NCBI GenBank assembly: GCA_963804885.1
Contig: CAWDSF010000020.1
Location: 186,001 to 250,000 of the forward strand
Length of the DNA stretch: 64,000 bases
Direction of reading: 5' to 3'
Source: PALSA-1004 sp963804885
GTDB taxonomy: Bacteria; Pseudomonadota; Gammaproteobacteria; Burkholderiales; SG8-41
How positions within the stretch are numbered: the stretch's first letter is position 1; each line of letters begins with the position of its first letter. The notes beneath the pieces are model-generated. The model searched no databases. It had not been told where the DNA came from and saw only the letters and a list, made by a program, of their open reading frames with translations. The position numbers and the translations under genes were made by a program. Positions 38,763 to 46,704 of the stretch are shown here, piece after piece.

Positions 38763-38773
38763 ACGGTGCCTAT

Positions 38774-39373
38774 ATGATGACTTTATATTCAGGCACGACC
38801 TGCCCCTTCAGCCAGCGCTGTCGCAACGTGCTGTATGAAAAAGGCATGGATTTCCAGATCGTCGACGTCGATCTGCACAATAAACCCGAAGACCTCGCGG
38901 TGATGAATCCGTACAACCAGGTGCCCGTGCTCGTCGAACGCGACCTGATGCTGTACGAATCGAACATCATCAACGAGTACATCGACGATCGTTTTCCGCA
39001 TCCGCAGCTGATGCCGGCCGACCCGGTGATGCGCGCGCGCGCGCGACTCTTCCTGTTCCGCTTCGAGCACGAAATGTTCACTCACGTCGAAACGCTCGAG
39101 AAGGGCAACCAGCGCCTGGCCGACAAGGCGCGCGCCGCCATCCGCGACAATCTCGCGCAGATCGCGCCGGTGTTCACCAAGCAGAAATACATGCTTGGCG
39201 ACGAATTTTCCATGCTCGACGTGGCGATCGTGCCGCTGCTGTGGCGGCTCGATTATTACGACGTGCAATTGCCCAAGCAGGCGGCGCCGCTCATGAAATA
39301 CGCGGAGCGCCTCTTCAGCCGGCCGGCGTTCATCGATTCGCTGACCGCGTCGGAAAAGGTCATGCGCAAGTAG
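38774..39373 (+). CDS. sspA: Stringent starvation protein A
   Basis: 199 residues. N-terminal thioredoxin-like GST domain (MMTLYSGTTCPFSQRCRNVL, then NPYNQVPVLVERDLMLYES) and an all-helical C-terminal domain with RARARLFLFRFEHEM and EFSMLDVAIVPLLWRLDYY. SspA binds RNA polymerase rather than acting as a transferase. Its place after petC and before sspB is the standard betaproteobacterial order. Confidence 0.95.
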   Translation: MMTLYSGTTCPFSQRCRNVLYEKGMDFQIVDVDLHNKPEDLAVMNPYNQVPVLVERDLMLYESNIINEYIDDRFPHPQLMPADPVMRARARLFLFRFEHEMFTHVETLEKGNQRLADKARAAIRDNLAQIAPVFTKQKYMLGDEFSMLDVAIVPLLWRLDYYDVQLPKQAAPLMKYAERLFSRPAFIDSLTASEKVMRK

Positions 39374-39385
39374 TAGACTAAAGCG

Positions 39386-39778
39386 ATGGCCAAAGAACGC
39401 TCGACCAAACCGTACCTGATCCGCGCCATTTGCGAGTGGTGCAGCGACAGCGGGTTCACGGCTTACCTGTCGGTCAAGGTCGACGCCAACACGCGCGTGC
39501 CGATGGAGCACGTCAAAAACGGCGAGATCGTGCTCAACGTCAGCCCCGACGCCGCGCACCGGCTGACGATAGGCGACGACACCATACAGTTTGCCGCGCG
39601 GTTCGCCGGCGTGTCGCGCGAGTGCTCGATTCCGGTTGCGGCGGTGCAGGGAATTTTCGCCAAGGAAAACAGCCAGGGCCTGTTTTTCCAGGCGGAGCCG
39701 TCGCCCGAGGCGCCGTCCGAAGCTACGCCCACGCCGCCCGCCCCCGGCGGCAAGCCCAAACTGCAGATCGTCAAGTAA
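39386..39778 (+). CDS. sspB: ClpXP adaptor protein SspB
   Basis: 130 residues. The folded domain (RSTKPYLIRAICEWCSDSGF, HVKNGEIVLNVSPDAAHRL, ISF-like FAARFAGVSRECSIPVAAV) binds ssrA tags, and the variable linker ends in the ClpX-docking tail PPAPGGKPKLQIVK. It delivers ssrA-tagged proteins to ClpXP. It starts 12 bases after sspA. Confidence 0.95.
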   Translation: MAKERSTKPYLIRAICEWCSDSGFTAYLSVKVDANTRVPMEHVKNGEIVLNVSPDAAHRLTIGDDTIQFAARFAGVSRECSIPVAAVQGIFAKENSQGLFFQAEPSPEAPSEATPTPPAPGGKPKLQIVK

Positions 39779-39821
39779 GCGCCCCGGCGTCCGCCGCGCG
39801 CTTAGCGTCGGCAGTTTCCGC

Positions 39822-39992
39822 GTGCGAATCTTCCTGCCGGCCGGCAACCACGCCACGCTCTACAACTACACGCTGCAAATGCGCTCGGCGCTGGAGAACG
39901 ACCGCTTCGCCCAGATCGAGGAAACGTACGAAAAATACGGCTATGGGCGCAGCAATCTGCGCTACGGCTATGTGAGCATGCCGCTGGCGTAG
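39822..39992 (+). CDS. Possible small protein, unknown
   Basis: A GTG at 39822 opens 56 codons encoding VRIFLPAGNHATLYNYTLQM, then RSALENDRFAQIEETYEKYG and a Tyr/Gly-rich end. The composition (balanced, few Arg/Pro) is unlike the Arg-rich noise of non-coding frames in this GC-rich window. It ends 22 bases ahead of the strong terminator at 40015-40043, which fits the last gene of the ssp transcript. No Shine-Dalgarno is evident and no family is recognised. The frame is open further upstream but that part is Arg/Pro-rich shadow sequence. Confidence 0.4.
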   Translation: MRIFLPAGNHATLYNYTLQMRSALENDRFAQIEETYEKYGYGRSNLRYGYVSMPLA

Positions 39993-40014
39993 TTCGCTGA
40001 CGGTTCGCATCACG

Positions 40015-40043
40015 GCGGCAACCTCGCGGTTGCCGCTTTTTTT
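40015..40043 (+). terminator. Rho-independent terminator after the pet-ssp genes
   Basis: GCGGCAACC and GGTTGCCGC form a perfect 9-bp stem with loop TCGC, followed at once by seven T. It would stop transcripts coming from petABC-sspAB and insulate the gene at 40111. It is the clearest intrinsic terminator in the window. Confidence 0.92.
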
Positions 40044-40110
40044 GCGGTGCGGTTGCTCTCGCGCGACGGGCCGTGTAGCCTGTAGCGATAGTCATTTGCC
40101 AGCAGCATTC

Positions 40111-40563
40111 ATGCAAAAAAGTACAATTCGCCGCTACGCCGTCGCGCCCGTGTTGCTCGCATGCTGGATCGGCGCGCCGGGTGCCCGCGCCGCCGACGAG
40201 GCGCCCGCCGCCAAGCCGCGGGTAGTGATCCTGTGTCCCGAATGCGGCATGGTCTACAACATCCGGCGGATCGAGAAGCCGGTGGCGCCTGAGCGCAACC
40301 TGTTGCCGAGCCTCGCGTCGGCACCGCACGCTGGCGGAACCGGCAATGAAACGCGGGCGGTGCCGCTTTTCAGCATAGGCGCGGGCGGCCCGCAGCGCGT
40401 GCAGCGCGAACCGGTCACGCGCAGCGTCTGGGAAGTCACCGTGCGTTACGACAACGGGCAGTTCGGCTTCGTCACCAACGAGATGGAACCCGAGCTCAAG
40501 GTCGGCGACCGCGTGCGCCACGTCGAAAATACGCTCGAAGCGCTGCCGCAGCCCGCGCGCTGA
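40111..40563 (+). CDS. Small secreted protein with CPEC motif, unknown function
   Basis: 150 residues from the ATG at 40111 (MQKSTIRRYAVAPVLLACWI). A Sec signal peptide ends near GARAADEA. The mature protein begins with strands around VVILCPECGMVYNIRRIEK, whose CxxC could bind metal or be redox-active. It ends in a small beta unit SVWEVTVRYDNGQFGFVTNE plus LKVGDRVRHVENTLEAL, the kind of strand-turn-strand seen at the end of SlyB-like envelope proteins. The middle is Gly/Ala-rich. It stands alone between a terminator and the HD-GYP gene. Confidence 0.8.
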   Translation: MQKSTIRRYAVAPVLLACWIGAPGARAADEAPAAKPRVVILCPECGMVYNIRRIEKPVAPERNLLPSLASAPHAGGTGNETRAVPLFSIGAGGPQRVQREPVTRSVWEVTVRYDNGQFGFVTNEMEPELKVGDRVRHVENTLEALPQPAR

Positions 40564-40665
40564 GCCCGCCGCCCGCGCCGCGGCAGCCGGCGATTTATCG
40601 TAGCGGCCGCGCGCGCCTGCCATCATGAGAACCAGCAGTCGGTGAAGACCGCGCAGGAGTCCTCC

Positions 40666-43600
40666 ATGCCTATCAATCGCTTCTCTGCAGCTCTCCATCG
40701 CGTGGCTCGACTTGCCGCCGGCGGGCGGCGGCTGCATCCATTACATGTACATATCTCGGTCCTGTTCACGCTGTTGATCCTCGCCACCGGCGCCGTCATC
40801 GGCTGGTACAACTACAGCCAGACCAGCAACATTATTCTGTCGGCGTCCGACGATCTGTTCGAACGCGTCGGCCGGGAAACAGTCACGGGTATCGAGCGCA
40901 TCTACCGCCCTATCGGGCTGCTGACCGATCTAATGGCCGGTCAACAGTTGACAGCAACCACGTCGCTGGCAGCGCGGCTCGAGCGGCTTCCCGAATTGCG
41001 CGAGGCGTTGGCGCAGAATCCGGCGATGTCGGCTTTTTATGTCGGTTACGGCAACGGCGATTTTTTCCTGGTGCGCCCGCTGCCCGCCGACGAGACTCTG
41101 CGCAAGAATCTGAATGCACCGCCGCAAGCCGTGTTTCTCGTGCAAAGCGTGGACCACGGCGCCAGGCGCGGCAGCCAGGGCAAATTCGTTTACCTCGATC
41201 AGGCCCTGCGGCCGCTCGCGACGATCGATCGCGCGGATTACCGCTTCGATCCGCGCACGCGCGAATGGTACGCGTTGGCGATGGCGTCCGACCAGCAGAT
41301 AAAAACCCGCCCCTACGTGTTTTTCACCACGCGCGAGCCCGGTATTACCTTCGCCCGCCGCAGTTTCACCGGCGCAGGGGTCGTGGGCGCGGACGTGACT
41401 CTCGCCGACCTGTCGGGGATGCTGAAAAAACAAGCGGTCACCCCGTCCGCGGAACTCGTCTTGTTTGACGATGCCGGCCAGGTGCTCGCGTATACCAAAG
41501 CCGACAAGCCACTGTGGAAGGAAGCCGGCGCGTCCGGCCTGCGGCTCGCGCTGCTGGGCGAACTTGGCGGCCCGGTGCTGGACGGACTGATAAACGGCAA
41601 AGCGGCCGGCACCATCGGCAGTAATTTCAGCTTCGAAGCCGCCGGCCGCAGCTGGATTGGCCGCATCAACAAGCTCAACGCACGCGGCCAGGAACTGTAC
41701 CTGGGTGTGCTCGCGCCGCATGACGAGTTGCTGCGCGATGCGGCGCGCATCCGCATGGAAACCGCGCTGATCACGCTGGCCATCCTGCTGCTGGCGGTGC
41801 CGATCGTGTGGCTGCTGTCGCGGGCAATCGCCAGATCGCTGCGCACGCTGAGCGCGGAGGCGGCAGCGATTCAAAACTTCAATTTCGACGAAACCAGCAG
41901 CGTCAATTCCATCGTGCGCGAGATCGACGATCTCGCGCAGGCGATGGAAGTGATGAGATCCACGATCCGGAAGTTTCTCGAGATTTCGTCCGCGCTGGCA
42001 GCGGAGCGCGACCTCGAGCGGCTGCTCGGGCGCGTGCTGGCGGAATCGCTGGCGCTCGCCGGCGCCGACACTGGCGTAATTTATCTGCTGGATGACGATG
42101 GCGTGTCGTTGTGTCCCGCGCACGTGCGCTGGCGCGCCGCGGCCGCCGATGGCGGGACGTTCGCGGCTCTGCACGTCGACCGCGACGCGGCCAACCTGAT
42201 CGCCAGCGCGGCGCGCGAGGGCAAGACCCGGGTCTGCGCCCTGGGGTCAGGTGACGCCGATGAGACAGCACGCTATCTCGCCGGGACGTTCAAGGCGCTC
42301 GGCGCGGGCCGCATCGGCCTGGCAGCGGTCCCGCTGCACAATCGCCAGCATGAAGTCGTCGGCGTCCTCGCGTTCGCGCGCGTGCTCGCGGGCAACGCGG
42401 CTGACGGGCCTTTTTCGAACGAACTGATTGCGTTCGTCGAGGCGCTCTCGGGCACCGCCGCGGTGTCGATCGAAGCGCGGCGCCTGCTCAAAGCGCAGAA
42501 GGATCTGCTCGACGCGTTCATCCAGCTGATCGCCGGCGCGATCGACGCGAAATCGCCTTACACAGGCGGGCATTGCCAGCGCGTGCCCGAGCTCACGGTC
42601 ATGCTCGCACGCGCTGCATGCGACGCGCGCGAGGGCCCGTACCGTGACTTCAGCCTCAGCGACGATGAGTGGGAGGCGGTGCATATCGCGAGCTGGCTGC
42701 ACGATTGCGGCAAGGTCACCACGCCCGAATACGTGGTCGACAAGGCGACCAAGCTCGAGACGATCGGCGACCGCATCCACGAAATCCGCACGCGTTTCGA
42801 AGTGCTCAAGCGCGATGCCGAGATCGAATACTGGAAAGCGGTCGCCGGGGGCGGCGACCGGGCGGCGCTCAAATCCGCGCTGGCCGCGCAACACGCCGAA
42901 CTCGACGCCGATTATGCGTTCATCGCCGAGTGCAATATCGGCGGCGAATTCATGGCGCCGGAGCGGATTGAACGGGTGAAGCGCATCGCACAACGCACGT
43001 GGTCGCGCACGCTAGACGATCGCATCGGCGTTTCGTGGGAGGAACGCAACCGCATGGACGCCGCGCCCGCGGTGCCGCTGCCGGCGCCCGAACAGCTCCT
43101 CGCCGACAAGCCGGAGCACGTGTACGTGCGCGGCCCCGCGGACGCGTTGCCGGCGGACAACCCGTGGGGCTTCAAGCTCGCGACGCCGGCGGCGAAATTT
43201 AACAAGGGTGAAATCTACAATCTGTGCATCGGCCGCGGCACGCTCACGGAGGAGGAGCGGTACAAGATCAACGATCACATCGCGCAGACCATCATCATGC
43301 TGAGCCGCTTGCCGTTTCCGCGCCATCTGAAGAACGTGCCTGAAATCGCCGGCGGGCATCACGAAAAGATGGACGGCACCGGCTATCCCAAGCGGCTTAC
43401 CCGCGACGAAATGAGTCCGGTCGCGCGCATGATGGCGATCGCCGATATTTTCGAGGCGCTGACGGCCGCGGACCGGCCCTACAAGAAAGGCAAAACGCTG
43501 TCGGAGTCGATCAAGATCATGGGGTTCATGAAAAAGGATAGTCATATCGACCCGGAATTATTCGAACTGTTTCTGACTGCCGGCGTTTACCGGCGCTACG

Positions 43601-43671
43601 CGGAGCGTTTCATGCAGCCGGCACAGATCGATGACGTCGACATCGGCCCGTACCTGTCGCAGCCGGCGTAG
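40666..43671 (+). CDS. Cache-HAMP-GAF-HD-GYP sensor, probable c-di-GMP phosphodiesterase
   Basis: 1001 residues from the ATG at 40666, which has CAGGAG seven bases ahead; a GTG at 40642 is the alternative. Membrane helix ~31-53, large periplasmic Cache-like domain (RADYRFDPRTREWYALAMAS is its hallmark), second helix ~365-390 (ETALITLAILLLAVPIVWLL), HAMP, GAF (~445-600), then a split HD-GYP domain: SPYTGGHCQRVPELTVMLA, WLHDCGKVTTPEYVVDKATK, and GGHHEKMDGTGYP about 219 residues after the HD motif. The usual distance is ~65, so there is an insertion of ~150 residues. It probably lowers c-di-GMP in response to a small external ligand and may act on the MshEN-type ATPase. Confidence 0.9.
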   Translation: MPINRFSAALHRVARLAAGGRRLHPLHVHISVLFTLLILATGAVIGWYNYSQTSNIILSASDDLFERVGRETVTGIERIYRPIGLLTDLMAGQQLTATTSLAARLERLPELREALAQNPAMSAFYVGYGNGDFFLVRPLPADETLRKNLNAPPQAVFLVQSVDHGARRGSQGKFVYLDQALRPLATIDRADYRFDPRTREWYALAMASDQQIKTRPYVFFTTREPGITFARRSFTGAGVVGADVTLADLSGMLKKQAVTPSAELVLFDDAGQVLAYTKADKPLWKEAGASGLRLALLGELGGPVLDGLINGKAAGTIGSNFSFEAAGRSWIGRINKLNARGQELYLGVLAPHDELLRDAARIRMETALITLAILLLAVPIVWLLSRAIARSLRTLSAEAAAIQNFNFDETSSVNSIVREIDDLAQAMEVMRSTIRKFLEISSALAAERDLERLLGRVLAESLALAGADTGVIYLLDDDGVSLCPAHVRWRAAAADGGTFAALHVDRDAANLIASAAREGKTRVCALGSGDADETARYLAGTFKALGAGRIGLAAVPLHNRQHEVVGVLAFARVLAGNAADGPFSNELIAFVEALSGTAAVSIEARRLLKAQKDLLDAFIQLIAGAIDAKSPYTGGHCQRVPELTVMLARAACDAREGPYRDFSLSDDEWEAVHIASWLHDCGKVTTPEYVVDKATKLETIGDRIHEIRTRFEVLKRDAEIEYWKAVAGGGDRAALKSALAAQHAELDADYAFIAECNIGGEFMAPERIERVKRIAQRTWSRTLDDRIGVSWEERNRMDAAPAVPLPAPEQLLADKPEHVYVRGPADALPADNPWGFKLATPAAKFNKGEIYNLCIGRGTLTEEERYKINDHIAQTIIMLSRLPFPRHLKNVPEIAGGHHEKMDGTGYPKRLTRDEMSPVARMMAIADIFEALTAADRPYKKGKTLSESIKIMGFMKKDSHIDPELFELFLTAGVYRRYAERFMQPAQIDDVDIGPYLSQPA

Positions 43672-43698
43672 ATCGCTGTAGCGCCGGCGGTGGCGCGG

Positions 43699-43704
43699 TA
43701 TAAT
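43699..43704 (+). promoter_or_regulatory. -10 box of the tRNA-Thr gene
   Basis: A perfect TATAAT ends 9 bases ahead of the mature tRNA 5' end. The -35 position (around 43676-43681, CTGTAG) is weak, so the site leans on the consensus -10 and the GC-rich discriminator that follows. Confidence 0.6.
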
Positions 43705-43713
43705 TCGAGGCGC

Positions 43714-43789
43714 GCCGGGTTAGCTCAGTTGGTAGAGCAGCGCATTTGTAATGCGACGGTCGAGGGTTCGAATCCTTTACCCGGCACCA
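43714..43789 (+). tRNA. tRNA-Thr (anticodon TGT)
   Basis: 76 bases. The acceptor stem GCCGGGT pairs with ACCCGGC, discriminator A, encoded CCA at 43787-43789. D-arm AGCTCAGTTGGTAGAGC, anticodon loop TTTGTAA with TGT, T-arm loop TTCGAAT. Isolated gene between the HD-GYP gene and an amino-acid-binding protein; no integrase or repeated 3' end nearby, so it is not in use as an attachment site here. Confidence 0.97.
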
Positions 43790-43867
43790 GATTTCGGGCG
43801 CTCGCCGGCGTAGTCCGGCGCGGCGCTTGACGAAAAGTCCGGACATATTCAAATTGGGGAGGCGCGC

Positions 43868-44722
43868 GTGAAAAAATTCATGATGGCGTTGGCGGTAATG
43901 TGCGCGTGCGCGGCGACGGCACTGGCAGCGGAAGCGCCCGATCCACTCAAGAAGATCAAGGCGACGCGCACCATCACGCTGGGCTATAGCGAAACCGCGG
44001 TGCCGTTCTCATTCGTCGGCAACGACAACCGGCCGCAAGGCTATTCGGTGGACTTGTGCAAGCGCATCGCCGACGGCATCCAGCAGCAATTGGGACTCAC
44101 CGAGCTGAAGATCAACTGGGTCAAGGTCGACGTCGCAACGCGCATTCCGGCGACCATGAAAGGCACCGTCGACATCGAGTGCGGCTCCACGACGCATACG
44201 TTGTCGCGGGAGGAACAAGTCGATTTCAGCAACATGACGTTCGTCGATGGCGGCAGCTTCATCTCCAAGGCGCGCAACAAGCTCGCGACGATAAAAGAGC
44301 TGGCCGGGCGCAAAATCAGCGTGATTCCGGGCACCACGACCGAAAAAGTCCTCAAGGCCGCGCTTGATCAGGCGCAGGTCAGCGCGGAGATCATTCCCGT
44401 GCAGACCCACGCCGAAGGCTTCAGCTCACTGCGCGAAGACCGCGTCGACGCCTATGCGTCCGACCGCATGATACTGATCGGACTCGCGTTGAACGCCATC
44501 GACGCGCAGTCGTACCGCCTGAGCGACGAAATGTTTTCCTACGAGCCCTACGCGCTGATGATGCGGCGTGACGCCGATTTCCGGCTCGCGGTCAATCGCG
44601 AGCTCGCGCGCCTCTACCGCAGCGGCGACATCCTCAATCTCTACGCGCGCTGGTACGGCCCGCTCGGCGAGCCGAGCACGCTTTTGAAGGCGATGTTTTT
44701 CCTGAACGCGCTGCCGGAATAG
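43868..44722 (+). CDS. Periplasmic amino-acid-binding protein (GltI/SBP_bac_3 type), orphan
   Basis: 284 residues from a GTG at 43868 with GGGGAGG ahead. Signal peptide (MALAVMCACAATALAA), then the two-lobe SBP_bac_3 fold: TITLGYSETAVPFSFVGNDN, GYSVDLCKRIADGI, PATMKGTVDIECGSTTHTL and GRKISVIPGTTTEKVLKAAL. The Arg/Asp ligand-anchoring pattern resembles glutamate/aspartate-binding proteins. No permease or ATPase gene follows, so it must serve a transporter encoded elsewhere or act as a sensor. Confidence 0.9.
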   Translation: MKKFMMALAVMCACAATALAAEAPDPLKKIKATRTITLGYSETAVPFSFVGNDNRPQGYSVDLCKRIADGIQQQLGLTELKINWVKVDVATRIPATMKGTVDIECGSTTHTLSREEQVDFSNMTFVDGGSFISKARNKLATIKELAGRKISVIPGTTTEKVLKAALDQAQVSAEIIPVQTHAEGFSSLREDRVDAYASDRMILIGLALNAIDAQSYRLSDEMFSYEPYALMMRRDADFRLAVNRELARLYRSGDILNLYARWYGPLGEPSTLLKAMFFLNALPE

Positions 44723-44784
44723 CCTGGCACCAACCCGCGCGGGGGATGCACCACACCCTGCGAAAACCTGCGATAATCCCGCTC

Positions 44785-44839
44785 CGCGTCCGGGGCACGC
44801 CGGCTCTTCGCGCCTGGCCGGCAGGGGAACACGGACGCG
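44785..44839. repeat. Nested inverted repeat in the 266-bp spacer before the Gld-like operon
   Basis: CGCGTCCG (44785-44792) pairs with CGGACGCG (44832-44839), and inside it GCCGGC (44799-44804) pairs with GCCGGC (44817-44822), giving a two-part stem in RNA. Further on, GGACC-TTTAATC-GGTCC forms another hairpin ahead of the start at 44989. The spacer 44723-44988 has no credible coding frame. The structure could be a leader element; it matches no riboswitch class I can identify. Confidence 0.4.
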
Positions 44840-44988
44840 CAATGCCCGGTACCGCCGTCGTGCGGGAACTTCACGCAGGACAGGATGGTCGATAGGCGGC
44901 AGCGGACCTTTAATCGGTCCGGCACCAACTGATGCAGACAAACGCAACGCGCTGACCTGCGGCTGGGCGGCGCGGCGGAGGAATCATA

Positions 44989-45945
44989 ATGATAAAAGTT
45001 GAGCACCTGGTGAAATCGTTCGGCCCGAAATTCGCGGTCGACGATGTCTCTTTCAGCGTCGAGCGCGGCGAAGTGCTCGGCTTTCTCGGCCCGAACGGCG
45101 CCGGCAAGTCGACGACCATGCGCATCATCACCGGGTTTTACCCGCCGACGTCGGGCCGCGTCACGATAGGCGGCTTCGACATCGTCGACAATCCGCTGCC
45201 GGCGAAGCGCCTGATCGGCTACCTGCCCGAAAACGCGCCCGGCTACGCGGACATGACCGTGCACGGCTTTCTCGGCTTCGCGGCGGATCTGCGCGGGCTT
45301 AAAGGTGCTGCCAAGAAGAAGGCCGTTCACACGGCGGTCGAAACCTGCTTCCTCGAAGGCGTGCTCTATCAGACCATCGACACGCTGTCCAAAGGCTACA
45401 AGCACCGCACCTGTCTCGCGCAATCGATCATCCACGATCCCGACATACTCGTGCTCGACGAGCCGACCGACGGGCTCGACCCGAACCAGAAGCACGAAGT
45501 GCGCGGGCTCATCAAGCGCATGGGCGAGAACAAGGCCATCGTGTTCTCGACGCATATCCTCGAAGAGGTCGAAGCAGCGTGCACGAGGGTGATCATCATC
45601 GACCGCGGCCGCATTGTCGCGAGCGGCACCCCGCAGGAATTGAAAGCGCGCTCGGAATTCGCGGGCGCCGTGCGTTTTGCGACGCGCAGCGCCGCCGCGG
45701 CCGCTTTGGGTGCAAAGCTTGCGCCGCTCGCCGCGCGCACCGAGGTCGTTAGCGAGCACGACGGCAACGTCGTGATGCGCGCATATCCGCGCGAGCGCGG
45801 CGGCAACGGCGCGTTCGTCGGCAGCATCGCCGACCTCGCGCGGCGCGAAAGCTGGCAGCTCGACGAGATCCATGTCGAAGAGGGGCGGCTCGACGAGGTT
45901 TTCCGCTCGATCACGCTGCCGGATACCGTCAAAGGAGCGCACTAG
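44989..45945 (+). CDS. ABC transporter ATPase, Gld-like system
   Basis: 318 residues. Walker A FLGPNGAGKSTTMRII, Q-loop region YLPENAPGYADMTV, signature LSKGYKHRTCLAQSI (LSKGY variant), Walker B ILVLDEPTDGLDPNQ, H-loop FSTHILEEVE. The C-terminal ~90 residues are an accessory domain found in the GldA/CcmA-type group. It pairs with the permease that starts one base after its stop and with the GldG-like protein further on. Substrate unknown. Confidence 0.9.
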   Translation: MIKVEHLVKSFGPKFAVDDVSFSVERGEVLGFLGPNGAGKSTTMRIITGFYPPTSGRVTIGGFDIVDNPLPAKRLIGYLPENAPGYADMTVHGFLGFAADLRGLKGAAKKKAVHTAVETCFLEGVLYQTIDTLSKGYKHRTCLAQSIIHDPDILVLDEPTDGLDPNQKHEVRGLIKRMGENKAIVFSTHILEEVEAACTRVIIIDRGRIVASGTPQELKARSEFAGAVRFATRSAAAAALGAKLAPLAARTEVVSEHDGNVVMRAYPRERGGNGAFVGSIADLARRESWQLDEIHVEEGRLDEVFRSITLPDTVKGAH

Positions 45946-46689
45946 ATGAACGCGTGGAACAACATCTTCGCCATCATGAAGCGCGAGCTCGGCGGCTATT
46001 TCACTTCACCCGTCGCGTACGTGTTTCTGGTTATTTTCCTGCTGCTCACCGGTTTCTTCACGTTCACCGTCGGTAACTTCTTCGAGCGCGGCGAAGCCTC
46101 GCTCGTGTCGTTCTTCACCTGGCACCCGTGGCTGTATCTTTTCCTGGTGCCGGCCGCCGGCATGCGCCTGTGGTCGGAAGAGCGGCGGCTGGGCACGCTC
46201 GAACTGCTGCTGACGATGCCGATCACGACGTGGCAGGCAATCGTCGGCAAATTTCTTGCGTCGTGGCTCTTTCTGATCCTGGCGCTGGCGCTGACGTTTC
46301 CGGTGTGGCTCACGGTCAATTGGCTTGGCAGCCCGGATAACGGGGTGATCTTCGCCGGCTACGTCGGCAGCGCGCTGCTGTCGGGCGCCTACCTCGCGAT
46401 CAGCTGCATGACTTCCGCGATGACGCGCAACCAGGTAATCAGTTTCATCGTGTCAGTGATGATTTGCCTCTTTCTGATCCTGGCCGGGTTCACGCCGGTG
46501 ACCGATCTCTTGGTGCGCTGGGCCAATCCGGCGTTCGTGCAGACCATTGCTTCGTTCAGCGTGATGACGCACTTCGAAGGCTTTCAGCGCGGCGTGCTCG
46601 ACTTGCGCGACGTCGTCTTTTTCCTGTCCGTCATCGGATTTGCGCTCTTTACCACGGGGGTCGTGATCCGCGGCCACCGTGCGGGTTGA
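45946..46689 (+). CDS. ABC-2 type permease, GldF-like
   Basis: 247 residues, six hydrophobic segments. The start MNAWNNIFAIMKRELGGYFT and the loop RLWSEERRLGTLELLLTMPI are hallmarks of GldF/NosY-type permeases. Together with the ATPase upstream it forms the core of an exporter of unknown substrate. It lies directly against its neighbours: 0 bases from the ATPase and 15 from the GldG-like gene. Confidence 0.9.
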   Translation: MNAWNNIFAIMKRELGGYFTSPVAYVFLVIFLLLTGFFTFTVGNFFERGEASLVSFFTWHPWLYLFLVPAAGMRLWSEERRLGTLELLLTMPITTWQAIVGKFLASWLFLILALALTFPVWLTVNWLGSPDNGVIFAGYVGSALLSGAYLAISCMTSAMTRNQVISFIVSVMICLFLILAGFTPVTDLLVRWANPAFVQTIASFSVMTHFEGFQRGVLDLRDVVFFLSVIGFALFTTGVVIRGHRAG

Positions 46690-46704
46690 TTGGGAAGACA
46701 GAGC

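Noticed and set aside
43714..43789. tRNA-Thr as an integration site of a genomic island
   Set aside because: No integrase gene and no repeat of the tRNA 3' end were seen on either side.
44723..44988. A known riboswitch or 4.5S/6S RNA
   Set aside because: None of the conserved cores I checked for (TPP, cobalamin, c-di-GMP, SRP loop) is present; only generic palindromes remain.
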